From: Cymodocea nodosa
Lineage: Eukaryota; Streptophyta; Magnoliopsida; Alismatales; Cymodoceaceae
Direction of reading: 5' to 3'
Assembly: GCA_036874045.1 (NCBI GenBank)
Contig: CM072337.1
Span: 2,976,001 to 3,040,000 of the forward strand
DNA: 64,000 nucleotides
Both the position numbers and the translations under genes were made by a program. Numbering within the stretch: position 1 is the stretch's first letter; every line of letters starts with the position of its first letter. The notes beneath the pieces were generated by a model. That model searched no databases. It worked only from the letters and a program-made list of their open reading frames with translations, and had not been told where the DNA came from. Below, piece by piece: positions 32,896 through 45,487 of this stretch.

Positions 32896-33182
32896 CGTAC
32901 AGATAGATATAATAAAAAATACTTAAGATAATAGTTATTTTTCTTCGATTTTTATTGGTTTAACCGATACTATGTTTCGGTCAGATCGAATTTTTTCCTA
33001 GTTGAACCGATACTATGTTTCGGTAAAACCAAAAGTTTTTTTTTTACTAAAAATTAATATAGAGTTTTATGTTCCGATCATACCGATGGATCTAGTCGGT
33101 TGAATCGCAATGATTTTTTTATATTTTATAATTTTTTTTAATTTTTTTTAATAAAAATGAAAATAAAATAAAAACTTATTTA
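32896..33182. other. Spacer between integrase and env-like, Athila 2
   Basis: Continuation of the spacer cut by Sirevirus B. Rich in T runs and in ggttaaACCGAt / TCGGTtgaat palindrome words, as at 14870-15145. No ORF. Confidence 0.6.
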
Positions 33183-34560
33183 TTACTGAGTAAAGCTCGA
33201 GTAGTCCTGTACTCTAACTTCTTCTATAATTCCAAAGAAGCTTTTTGGTATTTTTAGAATAGGTCTAAGCCTTTGTCTATTTACTTTAAAGATATTCTGA
33301 TTTTTAGGATTTTCAATCTCAATAACTCCAAAGGGATAAATATTTCGAACTATGTAAGGTCCTACCCATCTAGATCTTAATTTTCCTAGATAGTTATGGA
33401 GTCTAGTTAAGTAAAGATATACTTCTTGTCCTATCTTAAAGCTTTTTGGAATAATTTTCCTATCATGCCAGAATTTCATTTTCTCTTTTTTTCTTACAGT
33501 CTTCGAATAAACTTCATTCCTAAATTCTTCTAATTCAATTAATTGCATTCTCCTATTTTAAGCAGCTTGATTTAAATTAGTGTTCAGAGTTTTTAATGTT
33601 CAATAAGCATTATGTTCTATTTCAGCTGGTAAATGACAACTTTTTCCATATACTAACCTAAAAGGTGACATACCTAAGCTTGTCTTATAAGCTGTTCTAT
33701 AAGCCCAAAGTGTATCTATCAATCTATTAGCCCAATCTGTTCTAGTAGGATTTACTACTTTTTCTAAGATTAACTTAATTTGTTTGTTAGCACTTTCTAC
33801 TTGTCTACTTGTTTGCGGATGATATGATGTTGCAATTTTGTGGTTTACTCCATATTTCTTCATTAAGGCTTCAAAACTTCTATTACAAATGATTTATTGG
33901 TTCAAATATATTGGTTACAAATGAGTTCCTCTATCACTGATAATAACTTTAGGTATTTCAAATCTGGCAAATATATTGGTTCTTATAAATTATATTACTA
34001 CTTTGTTGTCATTAGTTTTTGTAGGAATAGCTTCTATCCATTTAGATACATAATCCACCCCCAACAATATGTAATTAAATTGATTAGACATAGGAAATGG
34101 ACCCATAAAATCTATTCCCCACACATCAAAGATTTCAACCTCAACAATAGGATTAAGAGGCATCATATTCCTCTTTGATATTCCTCCTATTTGTTGACAT
34201 CTTAAACAATTTAAGCAATATTTATGAGCATCTTTGAATAGTGTTGGCCAATAAAACCCACATTGCAGAATTTTTGTAGTAGTTTTCCCTAAGCCAAAAT
34301 GCCCTCCACAAGTTTAGTCATGATAGAAAGACAATATGCTTTGATATTCAGTTTCTAGAACACACCTCCTTAAAACTAGATCAGAACATTTCTTAAATAA
34401 GTATGGGTCTTCCCAATAGTAATATTTTACTCTTGAGAAAAATAATTTCTTATCCTGTCTATTCCAATCCTTAGGTGTTAGGCTAGTAACTATGTCTACG
34501 TACTAAGGTATTGTGTTGATGGTCATTAATTGTTCATCAGGAAAATTATCCTTAATTTCA
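33183..34560 (-). pseudogene. pol: Athila integrase (element 2)
   Basis: Pieces in different frames. 33863-33600 has the catalytic Glu region ('[18 protein letters not shown]') and '[20 protein letters not shown]'. 33548-33183 has the C-terminal 'RLHNYLGKLRSRWVGPYIVR'. Between 33870 and 34560 the zinc-binding and first catalytic parts ('GIDFMGPF') read with breaks. An extra 25-30 bases near 33890-33915 look like locally copied filler. Same gene as 15167-16502; inactive. Confidence 0.85.
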
Positions 34561-34589
34561 ATATTTGATTTTTCTATTTGTAATCTTGA

Positions 34590-35953
34590 TAAATGATCTG
34601 CTACTACATTCTCATAACCTTTTTTATCTTTAATTTCTAGATCAAATTCTTGTAATAATAATATCCATCGGATCAATCTTGGCTTAGTCTCTTTTTTTGC
34701 TATTAGGTGTTTTGAAAGTTGAATGATCTGTGTATACTATTCCTTTAGCTCCAATCAGATATGATCTAAACTTTTTTAAGGTAAACACAATAGTTAATAG
34801 TTCTTTTTCAGTAGTTGTGTAATTAACGTAAGCATCATTTAAGGTTTTGCTTACATAATGAATCACTTTAGGAGATTTTTCTATCTTCTGTCCCAACACT
34901 GCTCCTACAGCAAAATCAGATGCATCGCACATTAATTCAAATGTATGACTCCAATCAGGTGCTTGAATTATAGGAGTTGAAATTAAGCTAGTTTTAAGTC
35001 TGAAGAATGCTTCCTTGCAATTTTTATCAAAGTTAAATGGGACATCTTTTAATAGATTAGTTAAAGGTCTACCTATTTTGCTAAAGTCTTTAATAAATCT
35101 TCCATAAAAACCAGCATGTCCTAGAAATGATCTAATATCTTTTACTGATTTAGGTTCTCGTAGATTAGAAATTACTTCTATTTTAGCTTTATCTACTTCC
35201 AACCCTTTCTTTGAAACAACATGCCCTAGGACTATTCCTTGTTTAACCATGAAGTGACATTTTTCCCAATTTAGAACTAGATTTTTTTCCACACAGTGTT
35301 TTAATATTTGGTATAATTTTTTTAAACAAACTTCATATGAGTTTCCATATACAGTAAAATCATCCATAAATATTTCTAAGAAATCTTCAGTCATTCTAGT
35401 AAATATGCCCTGCATACACCTTTGAAAGGTGGCTGGTGCATTGCATAATTCGAATGGCATTCTCTTAAAAGCATAAGTTCCATTAGGACAGGTGAAAGTT
35501 GTTTTCTCTTGATCCTCTAATGCTACTGCAATTTGATTATAACCTGAATACCCATCTAGGAAACAAAAATATTCTTGCCCTACTAATCTTTCTAGCATTT
35601 GATATATAAAAGGTAAGGGAAAATGATCTTTCCTAGTCACAACATTCAGCTTTCTATAGTCTATATATACTCTCCAACCTGATTGAATTCCAGTAGGTAT
35701 CAAGTCTTGACTTTCATTCCTAATAACTGTTAATCCTGATTTCTTGGGAACTACATGGATTGGGGCTAACCCACGAGCTATCAGAAATCGGATAAATTAT
35801 ATCATTATCTAACCATTTTACTATTTCTTTCTTGACTACTTCTTTAAGGTTTGGATTTAATCTCCTCTCAGGAATTCTAACGGGTTTAGCATTCTCTCCT
35901 AAATATATGTGGTAACAGCATAAAGTTGAACTTAATCCTTTTATATTAGTCAT
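34590..35953 (-). pseudogene. pol: Athila reverse transcriptase and RNase H (element 2)
   Basis: Best-kept RT of the window: 35703-34684 is open for 339 codons. It shows 'WRVYIDYRKLNVVTRKDHFP', 'MPFELCNAPATFQRCMQGIF', the catalytic 'IFMDDFTVYGNSYE', the connection '[20 protein letters not shown]', then RNase H with Asp ('MCDASDFAVGAVLGQK'), Glu ('YTTTEKELLTIVF') and Asp ('IVYTDHSTF'). The fingers segment is at 35953-35720 after a small break. FMDD and these blocks are typical of Athila. Copies element RNA into DNA. Confidence 0.9.
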
Positions 35954-36123
35954 AATCCATCATATTGCTTCTTTATAACTTTTCACTACATCTTTTAATT
36001 TAGCTATTTGATCCTCTTTTAAATCTGAAGCAATAATGATTGGACATGTTCATTTCTCTTCCAAAAATATATAGGTTAATTCAGGAGGTAAAGGTTTTAA
36101 TTCTAAATGTTGCTCATTAGAAG

Positions 36124-36753
36124 CTAGAGCTCCAATTGAACATCATCAATTTCTAAATTAATTTCTTCCAGATCTACTTCTATATTTATGCTTTCACTTT
36201 CCTCTAAAGTTTTAGAATTGATTTGCCTATTTAATTCTTCTTGAATCACATCCTCTAACATATCTCCTTCATCCTCTAAAAAGTCTATGGTATGTAAGGA
36301 CATTTCTAACTCCTCAAACCTTTCTAGTTTGAAAATATTTAATTGAGTATCCTCATTACCATATGCTAACTTCATTACTTCAGTTTTACAATTTATAACA
36401 GCCCCTGATGTTGCTAAAAATGGCCTTCCCAAAATTAAAGATGTATCACTATTTTTATACTTAATTTGTTGGGAATCCAAAATTACAATATCAATAGGAT
36501 ATATAAAGTTTTTGATTTTAATTAAGACATCCTCTATTTTTCCTCTAGGGTATCTTATACTTCTATCAGCTAATTGAATAACCGTACTAGTAGGAGTTAA
36601 GCCTTCTAATCCTAAGGATGCAAATATATCACTTGGCATAACATTTATACCTGCACCTAAGTCTATTAAGGTTCTTTCTAGAATGGTATTTCCTATGGTG
36701 CATGATATAACAAGGATTCCAAGATCAGATAACTTTTTAGGAATTTGTGGCAA
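36124..36753 (-). pseudogene. pol: Athila protease region (element 2)
   Basis: Open for 209 codons: 'LVISCTIGNTILERTLIDLG' leads into the active-site motif DLGAGINVMPSDIF (DLGA, as usual in Athila) and later 'LILGRPFLATSGAVINCK', the second conserved block of retropepsins. Then an acidic linker runs to RT. Upstream the frame continues to about 36822, where Athila sequence stops at the Sirevirus D fragment. The gag-pol junction and gag are absent. Cuts the polyprotein. Confidence 0.85.
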
Positions 36754-36822
36754 AAATAGGGAACTACTTTGCTCAGCTAAAAAAACATTTGTAAGAACTT
36801 TTCACTCTCTTTTCTTAGTACA

Positions 36823-37334
36823 CTAATCCTTTAAGTCCTGTAAAAACTCAAACACTTATCTGTAACTCTTCGAGTTTTTACACTTGCAAAACACGTGACT
36901 AAATATAGAAAACTTATCTATTCATTAGTCATTTTATAAAACTTGAGTAATTATCTATCCATGCATATAAAAACTCAAACAGTTATCTAACTCTTCAATT
37001 TTCATTACCGAACGCACATAGAAAATATGTGACAACTTAAAACATTAAAAATACATGTGCAAATAACTTAACTATATGAGTTTTTAACATAACTCTTCGA
37101 CTAAATCGAAACGTTAACTATCTGAAAGTTTAACAATCTGAAAATTTAATTATCCGAAAACTTTAACTATTCGAAAGCTTTAACTATCCGAAAGTTAACT
37201 ATTTAAAATTTTAAATGAAACTTTCCGTTAACTTGTTAACATTTAATTACATGACTATTATACTTAGAAAATATTATTTAGACTTATTTAAAAATGTTAA
37301 TAAAGTATTTATCATCAAAACAAAATTCCTAACA
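36823..37334 (-). repeat. Partial 3' LTR of Sirevirus D
   Basis: Matches 1610-2120 of LTR A (taagtcctgtaaaaactc, attaccgaacgcacat) and ends …TTCCTAACA with a purine tract (minus GGCGGAGAT) right after it. A run of actatccgaaagttt words lies at 37110-37200. The side with the TGTAGG end is missing. Confidence 0.8.
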
Positions 37335-37669
37335 ATCTCCGCCTTTCTAATGATGTCAAAACCTAATAAGTTAAATAATCTATCTTCTCTCCCTTTTTGG
37401 CATTATAAAAAAGTAAATAAAATATAAGGAAGAAAAACTTGCTAAGTATATATCATTCAAAAAGACATTTTAAACATGCATAACTTTCGTGGATAAAAAT
37501 AAACTATTTAAATAAAATTGTTTTAAACATAAACTATCAAAAACAAGTATATGATTATTAAATGCAGTAAATAGTTTACATAATACGATTGCTTTACATA
37601 AGTAATTTTTGGTAACAAATTACAATAAATAAATCATGCAATACATAATTTGTATAGTCACAAGCCTCT

Positions 37670-39240
37670 TTATCTTCGAAAAATATTGATTAGAGTATCT
37701 GAAATTTGCCTTGCAATTTCTGTACTTACTCTATTGATCTGATCAATTATTGCTTGATCTAAATCAGTTTGTGAAACTTGTGACAGTTGCTGTAAAAATT
37801 TGATATTTATGTTTGTATGTAAATCTGTATGTATACCTGTATTTGTATCTATATGTTGCTGTTGTTCTGAAAACTGTGTCAACTGTTGCTATTGTTGTTG
37901 CTGTTGTGACTAAGTTTGTCGATCTTGTTGTTGTTGTTGCTGTCGAATTATAGGTGTATCTACTTCTTGGTATTTTGTAGTTCCTTTGTAGAGAAAGATC
38001 TTGACTTTAATCTTTTCTATGGCTAAGGTGTAATATTTGTTTGACTTGACACAATTCTCAAAATTATATCACCATAAAATAATTTACTCTGCAAGTTTAA
38101 AATATAAGAAACAAAAATATCATACCAGTTCACCTGTATATGGTTAATTAATGCATATGTAGTAGACAGCATTTGCCAACCTTTGCACCATGACCAAACC
38201 TCTGAAAGAGTGAAGCATGTAGTATTTTTGCAATAAAACGTGCTTGGCCATTTAAATCATTTAGTAATCTCATTTGATTATTGGTAGTCGAATCTTTGGC
38301 TAAACTTTTAATGTCCCATCCCAATTGATAAACCTATTTTCTTTTTGATAATTTAACTCCATTTTTTAGACCAAGTACTTAATAAAGTAATTCTGGAGTT
38401 AAATATATATCGTAGTCTTGTATATTGGAAACAGGAATACCTTCTTCCACTATTAAGTTTGAGTAAAAACAACTTACAAGTTCTAGTATAACAAGATGGT
38501 CTGGCTATTATGGAAGTAGAGTCAACAAGCCTTGAAATTCAAACATTTCTTGTATATGTGCCATCCCTTCAAACTTAACTGGTTTTGAATATAAAATTGT
38601 AAAAGTTTTATATGTCTGAAATTTTTCATAACAAGAGTTATTTCTGAATCATAACAATGTATTGTCATCTAAATTCTGTTTAAGATTAGGTATTTTCCTG
38701 TCATGATGTTTTGATGTGGGACTTGTTTCAATATTATCAGCAGCATCTATATTTTCAGATCTTTCAGAACTGGTGGAATTTCTATCAAAGGTAGTATAAA
38801 TGTCTGAAATATCTATTATTGTCGTATCAATAATCTGCTGAATTTCCTTTGTTTGATTTTCTCGAAACATATCAGTATCAACAGTCTCTGTACTATTTTG
38901 TCAACCAGCAATATTTATTCTTATAATTGGTCTATACAACTCTCTATATGAAAGAATATTCTATATCTGTCTATGTAATAGTCATTCTGTATTTCTGAAA
39001 TTTCTATAATTGAGACATTGGCAGTGTTATATTCTATTTGTAACTATGTAGTTTGTTGATTATATACATTTATCAAAAAATATACTGTATATTATAACAG
39101 ACATAACCACATGTTTAAGATGTAGTATAAGCAACTATACCAAAAATCAAAAATCTCTATCTGAGATACAATAAGAGGAAGAGTATCTGTACATTTCTCT
39201 TCAAATGAAATATCTTCAAAATTCATAGACTTAGTGTCTA
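37670..39240 (-). pseudogene. Env-like ORF of Sirevirus D
   Basis: Fragmentary. The C-terminal open part (37882-37670) is Gln-rich then 'QAIIDQINRVSTEIARQISD'. Upstream 38030-38100 reads 'SKLFYGDIILRIVSSQ', the same block as 'SKLFYGDVVRRILASQ' in Sirevirus C. 38870-38649 is an acidic, Ser/Thr-rich linker. (CAA/CAG) repeats lie at 37850-37940. The N-terminus is missing. 37335-37669 is non-coding 3' end. Confidence 0.65.
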
Positions 39241-39280
39241 TGTCATCAAATTTGATATCATCAAAATTTCCTACATGTTC

Positions 39281-40409
39281 TCTTTTCTCTTCAGCATATT
39301 GGCATTAACCTGAAACCAAGGCTAGAAGCTTTACGATCTCCTGAGATATGAGTTGGTGAAAATGACTTCCCTTCCTGCGACGCGATCACTCCTCACAGTG
39401 GTTGTCAGGCACCGTGTTTGGCTCGGAATTGACCCAACATCAGGAAAGTATTGTCATAGACCTTCGATGGTTAGTGATTTTGGTGGTGGTGTGGAGCTTT
39501 AGGGAACTTCTGACGCTGCTTGCAGTTAGCGCAGTCCTCTACCTCTACACACATTGCCAACCACACCTTTCTTCGTTTTTCTTCTCTTCTTTATATTTTT
39601 TTCATTAGTAACTACTTCTACTTAGATGATTAGTTGGATTTCCTTCATTCATATCAACGATGGTGATTTCTTCTTTCTTCCATGAGTGAATTCCTGCGTG
39701 ATACGTGCAATCGTGGTTTTCCTTCGTATGTCCTGTTTCTATAACTGCTACAGTGGCATATTAGAAAATAAATGGTTCGTGGAGTTACAGATAACTCAAT
39801 GGACTTACTTCATTGATTTAACTATAAAACACGTGCAATAAAGAAATAAGTTGCTAACATAACGCGTTACCTTAGTGTATATTCATGTAACTCAACACGT
39901 ATAGTTATGCTAACTTGATGAGTTAAACATGTGCATCTCATGTGATATACTAAAGCATTTAAATTCAACACTTGCATAATTCTAACTTAACGAGTTCAGA
40001 TATTTCAGATATTTATGAACCTAACTATCCGATGCTCAGACGCATTCAGATAGTTAATAGATAACTTACCGAAAATCTACTTAAGTCATGCATTAAGGTT
40101 TAAACACGTGTATTCTAGGAAATAATAAAATATTCTTCTATCATTAAAAACATAACTATCTAGTACATGCAATATAATTCTCTAAAATACAGAAAATTTG
40201 AATTCTTAAGAATTAAAAACTTGCAACTTACCGATAGTTTAGAAATGTACTTAATTAACATTAACTTCTTGAAATTATGCAAATTCTTTCATTGAAGCAT
40301 ATAATAGTGCAATTATAACATAATGGCTTAATTCTCATATGATAAGCTAAATATTATGCAATTAACCATCATTTAACCCTTAATATTATGTACTTTTTCA
40401 TTCTAAACA
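39281..40409 (-). repeat. LTR3 (outer 5' LTR of Athila element 2, truncated)
   Basis: Matches LTR2 from about 19090 to its end at …ttctaaACA. The U5 side next to the missing primer site is lost. The right end is the true LTR terminus and is not followed by a purine tract, so it is the outer border of the Athila tandem. The ORF at 39402 is LTR sequence. Confidence 0.8.
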
Positions 40410-40853
40410 AGAACCTATCCACTAGGGGTGTTGTGGAGGAAACTTTGAAAGGTTTTCTTTCAGAAGAGTTTCGGGTAGCTTTATAGGAGTTTGTAAAGTT
40501 ATGTAGATAACTATACGAGGGTTTGTATAGTTAGGACAGTAACTGTACGAGGATCTATATAGTTAAAGGGAGAACTTGATGAATGTTCGGTGCCTTGTCA
40601 AGTTGATTTTGCTTTGAGTAAAGCTATAGTACACTAGGCTTTGAGTGAACCAAAAATTCCTGAGGATAGTGAATTCTTAAGGAGAGACTCAAAGAGTGGA
40701 CATACCTTGGTTGAGGGGAACCACTATAAATTATCTAGGTGATTTAATCTCTATTTTATTTATGCATTAACTAGATTTAAAAAGAGACTGAAAATATTAG
40801 AAAATCTACAGTATACTTAATTCAACCCCTCTTAAGTATAATCTTTTCCTACA
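40410..40853 (+). repeat. 3' part of another copia LTR
   Basis: Ends 'ttcaacccctcttaagtata…ttttcctACA', the style of copia LTR ends in this window (compare 26910-26943). It contains gttagatAACTATACGAGG-type words. No primer site follows and the start is missing; it is a fragment of a family not otherwise present here. Confidence 0.55.
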
Positions 40854-41514
40854 CGTTTCTTCTTTTTCAAATTTTCTACAATTGGTCACTAATCGAATAG
40901 TAGAAAACTAATTGGTTCATGGAGTTAGTGTAACTCAACGAACTTCATTGACTTATCGTACTCAATGGATAGACCTCGTTGAGGTAAGCTTTACTCAAGG
41001 AACTTACTTTAGTTCTAGACTTTTTCAAACCACAATCTTCAATATTGACTTTGTCAAGTTTAACTCTAATTGACATTTGTAAATATTTGATCGAATATTT
41101 AGAAATATGGTAGAACGTATGTGAATATGTGTGTGCCATGTGTCATTTGTAAAATAAATATTCCTACAACAAACTTTGATTAAATATATAAAAATATAAT
41201 AGTTAAATAAATCTATCAAAGTGATAACATTATGACTCTTCATAAAGTTATATCCATTTGTTGAGATTCTGTATTCATCAAGATAAAAAAAAAAATCAAA
41301 AGAAATAAAATTTAATAGCTACTTACGGATACCTCCATAGATTTAGGTTGTAACTCAACAGACTAAGTTCATTGAGTTAAGTAATAACTCTACGGAACTA
41401 ATAACTATAACTAAAGCTTCTCATTTTTTTTATGTTTTCTCTTTTTTCTTTCTTCTGTATATATATTTTTTTCTACTTACTATAGTATACATATTTGCTA
41501 ATAATTATGTTGCC
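40854..41514. other. Non-coding stretch left of the third gag copy
   Basis: 40915-41000 and 41345-41400 hold GTTGAGTTA/TAACTCAACG words, the latter matching 9800-9880 just before the F-box exon of copy 1. 41005-41320 is AT-rich and unrecognised. The two short ORFs here overlap each other and have no family signal. The F-box exon is absent. Confidence 0.5.
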
Positions 41515-42790
41515 TCATTTAGCTTCCCTCCCATAGGAGGTATCAATTTCATTAAAAGTTTTGTTCAAAGGGTTTAGTACTGCTTGACTTGGTAGTCCTC
41601 CTATAAGTCTAACTTCTATTGATTTCTTCTATTTAGGAAGTATATTTCTATTGATGTTTTGATTCTAAATGGTAGCATTTCCAAACACATGATTTAGACG
41701 ATTATTTAATTGTTGAATTATTTTTTCTAATTTCTCTATTTTAGATCATTGTTCAATTAATCTTTTATAACTTGAATTTCTATCATTTATATTTTCTCCT
41801 CCTTGGAAATTATTATTTCTTCAAGATAAATTTAGGTGATTCCTCCAATTAGAGTTATAAGAATTACCAAAATTATCTTTTTAGTTTCTAGCATAGATAA
41901 CATCTAAGTTATTAATATTTGTATTCTTTTTTGTTAATTTTTGATTTAACAATAACTCCTCTATTTTTCTAGTTAACTTAGTTAATTTAACTTCAAGCAT
42001 AGTGCTCGAATCAATTTCATGTATTTTTCTTGACAATATTTTCTTATCTATAATAGCTTCAGTTGAGTTTTCCCACTGAGTAGTTCCTTTTGCAAAATTT
42101 TTTAAATAAGCTCATGCTTCCTCACTACATAGCTTCAGAAATTCATTTTGACATGTAGATTTTAATAAAGATTTAGTTGAAACATCTATGCCTTTGTAAA
42201 TTATACCTATTAATTGTGCCTTACTCATTGCATGGTGTAGACATTGAGTTAATAAGTCTTTAAATCGTTCAAATTATTTCTAAAATAATTATCCTTGTTT
42301 TTGGCTGTACATTAATATTTCCTTTTTCTTCTTAATTATTTGATGAGTTGGATAATATTTCTCCAAAAAAACTAAACAGAATTCAATCTACGTAAAAATT
42401 GAATTAGGAGCTAGAGTATATAGCCATCTCTTAGTTATGTCTTTTAAAGCAAAGGGAATATATGTAAGTTTAATAGCATTAATAGTCATATTAGGCATTC
42501 TCATCATTTGACAAACTTCATTAAATTTTCTAAGAAAATAAAAGGTGTCTTCTCTTTCTAATCCATGAAAGTATGATAATTGACTAATATAATTAGATTT
42601 CAGTTTAAATCTATCTTCTTTAAAGTTTGGCAATCGAATACATGAATGTTCATCTACTAATTCAAGATAAAGAATTTCTCCTAATGGTTTTTCTACTAGA
42701 GCAGTTATTTCTTCATTTTCCTCTAATAAAAGGTTAGCTACACCTTTGAGGATTTCGTTAAATTTAATTTCAGAAAATTTTCAATATGCT
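41515..42790 (-). pseudogene. gag: Athila gag (copy 3)
   Basis: Collinear with the gag at 9960-11202. The clearest part, 42633-42388, reads 'NYISQLSYFHGLEREDTFYF', 'KFNEVCQMMRMPNMTINAIK', 'YIPFALKDITKRWLYTLAPN'. The N-terminal context (…HIENFLKLNFNEI) follows the same acatAG|A with an in-frame TAG before it, as in copy 1. Many stops and frameshifts. No pol is attached. Confidence 0.75.
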
Positions 42791-42897
42791 TCTATGTTAA
42801 TAATCTTGTGTAGGTGTTTTGACTAATCATTTAGTATTAGGAGAACAAATCCATGTTATCATAAATTCTTAACATATAGTAAATTTCAGAAAGTTAA

Positions 42898-43113
42898 TTA
42901 TATATCAATTTGACGTTTTGCTCTGAATGTGTAAATAAGTTGTGTAGGACCAGGAGCAGTCTGATATAAAGTTCCAATACTAATTTCAAGAAGTTTAAAA
43001 TATGGTCTCCTAGCAACATACCTGAAATCAACTCCTTTGTAGCAAAAAGAGTTCACTTTCAACAACATTTTTCTTTTTGTTTGCCATGTTAGTAAAATCA
43101 TGATAGTAGGCAA
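42898..43113 (-). CDS. Unrecognised short ORF, possible alternative first exon upstream of gag copy 3
   Basis: 71 codons with 'KVNSFCYKGVDFRYVARRPY' and 'GTLYQTAPGPTQLIYTFRAK'. I do not recognise a family. It begins about 40 bases below a TATA box (minus TATAAAAATCC, about 43129-43139). It ends where the copy 1 leader has its splice donor; here the donor reads attG|ATATAT, so GT is lost. It takes the place of the copy 1 leader exon although the flanking intron sequence is the same. It could be a coding first exon or chance. 43140-43344 is unrecognised sequence without repeat words. Confidence 0.3.
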   Translation of the reverse strand: MPTIMILLTWQTKRKMLLKVNSFCYKGVDFRYVARRPYFKLLEISIGTLYQTAPGPTQLIYTFRAKRQIDI

Positions 43114-43344
43114 GTTCTAAGGGTTCTTGGATTTTTATACTAGGCTGCTAACTAAGTTTATCTAATAAAGCTTGATTTCTCCTTCAAAGTAATGTATCTA
43201 ATTGTTAATATGTGTCTTGAATTAGTTGTTATTGTAATTAGGGGTATTTTAGTCTTTTGGCCACATGGGATTCTCAAAGTTATGAGAAGGCTTCTAATGT
43301 GCGAGTAACAACAACACAACCTTTGTATCTCCAATTTCGATCAC

Positions 43345-45004
43345 TATAGGATCGTATGGCTACACAAGAGGGGGGTGAATTGTGTTTCTCAACATTTTCG
43401 TGTATAATTGAAACTTTAAAACTCAAAAATAAGTTGAGACACTGTTTTCATAAAATCATTTTTATTCAAGGTTTCAATTACAATATACAATTCAATTCTC
43501 CTCAGAAATTGTAGATGCAATTATATCTCGATACCATGTATCATCTAAACAATTTCATAACTACAAATAGAGAAAACTAATTTGCAGAATTTAAAACATT
43601 TCTACCTATTTGAGATCTTTCTTCTTCTTCTTCTTCTCTTTTCTTCTTCAGCAATTCTTCAATGACGAATATCTTGTCTTTTTATGCTTCACCGAATTTG
43701 CTTTCTTCTAATACTTCAAATCTTTAGTGACGTAAATCTTACTTGTTTATGTTTCACTGAATTTTCTTCCACTTGATACTTCAAATCTTCAGTGACATAT
43801 ATCTTACCTTTTTATGCTTTACTTAACTTTCTTCCACCTGAGAGATTTTCCCTGAAGAGGTGTTTTTAGTCCCTGAAAAGATTTTTCTTTTGGTGTGCAA
43901 GGATAGTTTGATCCCTGAAAAGATTTTTTGTTTGATGTACAGGGATAGTTTGATCAACGAGAATTCTATGCCTTTTATACTGTATCTTCATTTTATGCAT
44001 ATCCTCCACATTTAATCACTACCAGTTTTCTACTTCTTCACATCTTTTCTTTTTCCTTCATCGAAATACACACGTTCTGAACCACATTTACATTTCAAAT
44101 TTTCTTTAATCATCAATCCTGGATTTCTGAAAAATTTCCTACAAAATAAACTTTCTCGTCCAAAATTTTTCATTAGTGTAATAAGTAGTTGTTACTTTAA
44201 TGTTAACTAAACGAGTAACACAAGTATATATATAACTTAACGTTTTCAACTTAACGAGTTTCTCATGAGCCAATTCACGTGACAAGTACTGTAGCTAACT
44301 CAACGAACTAACTCCGTTGTGTTATGGATAACTCAACAAACTATCTCCGTTGCGTTATGATAACTTAATGAACCAGTAATATACAAATGTTTTTATAATA
44401 AGAATTTTACCACGTGCAAAAATAACAACTTAAGTTTATAATGCTAACCTAACACGTTGCCTTAGTGTTCAATATAGCAACTCAATGCATTTAGTTATGT
44501 TAACTTAACGAGTTAAACATGTGCACCTCACGTGATATAATATAACATTCGTAACTTATATTTTCACCACGTGTATAACACTAACTTAACGAGTTGTCTA
44601 AACTTTTACTCACTAACTTAACGAGTTCTCACGTGACATATTTTAACCTTTAAGCCTCTAACTTAACGAGTTCTCATGTGATCTCTATATGACTAAAACT
44701 CTAACTTAACGAGTTTTCCAAACGTGCACTATATACATGATACAGAAAATATAACTTTAAAACATATCATGCTTTTCAATAAAAACACACGTTAACTTAA
44801 TGTTTAGTTAAATGAGAAATTAATGCAATGAAACGACTAGTTATTAACTTAGTATAATTTCAGATCCAATACAGACAAGTATTTATATCAGTAAGCTTTT
44901 TCTGTATTAAGTAATGATTTTAATTTCCTTTCACAAGCAATAGTAATTGAGCAAATATGATTATTTTCATTCAACACACATCATCAAAACAAAATACTCA
45001 ACAA
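43345..45004 (-). repeat. 3' LTR of Sirevirus C
   Basis: 1660 bp, TATAGGATCG (for TGTAGG) to …ATACTCAACA, the reverse complement of the B LTR. Same word-rich U3 (aacttaacgagtt, cacgtg) at 44280-44720. TATA box (plus ccttttata) at 43971-43979. Confidence 0.88.
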
Positions 45005-45022
45005 TCTCCCCCTTTTTAATGA
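45005..45022 (-). other. Polypurine tract, Sirevirus C
   Basis: The minus strand reads aaaaAGGGGGAGAT directly before the LTR start TGTTGAGT. A second AGGGGGA lies at the inner end of the shared block near 48283-48289. Confidence 0.85.
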
Positions 45023-45487
45023 TGACAAAACCATATTAAATCAATTATGATATATATTTAACTCAACAAAGCACCTTCATTGGGTTAACTTTTAATTCAA
45101 CAAGCAAGTTTGTTGACTTAAGTTCACCTAAGCTTATTTCTATTGTTTGTGTAAATTTCACCTCTTAGAAATAAAACTTTTAGATGCCAATAATTATATA
45201 AGTATCATTTCTCTAATTTTCATCTATTAGATTACAATAACCATAAATATCATCTCCCTTTTATATTATATGCAATTAAAATCATCTTTTTATAACATGT
45301 CTCCCCCTTTTTGTCATTAATCAAAAAAGATAATTACAGAGAATATATATATAGTAAGAGATATATTTACAACTCTTTCTATAAACAATAATAAGAATAG
45401 AATACATTTACAGAAAAATGTATTGTTCAATTAATCAAACAATGAATATAAATATTATATTTTGTATTCAGATACAAACAAAAATAG

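Larger units (their letters stand above)
36823..39280 (-). mobile_element. Sirevirus-type remnant D (part of 3' LTR plus env-like)
   Basis: Minus-strand fragment bordered by Athila sequence on both sides: LTR piece 36823-37334, polypurine tract, untranslated stretch and env-like ORF, then an abrupt change to LTR3. Both outer ends are internal to the element, so deletions removed most of it together with Athila gag, primer site and half of LTR3. Confidence 0.75.
18271..40409 (-). mobile_element. Athila-type element 2 (LTR2 - internal 2 - LTR3)
   Basis: Minus-strand unit sharing LTR2 with element 1. From the right: truncated LTR3, an inserted Sirevirus D remnant, protease, RT, RNase H, integrase, Sirevirus B inserted between integrase and env-like, env-like, internal promoter with leader joined to an F-box ORF, non-coding block, purine tract, LTR2. 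Gag and primer site are missing. LTR3 ends exactly at its terminal CA (40409), the outer edge of the tandem. Confidence 0.75.

Noticed and set aside
40945..41243. Two overlapping minus-strand ORFs as a small gene
   Set aside because: They overlap in different frames, are very AT-rich and show no motif.
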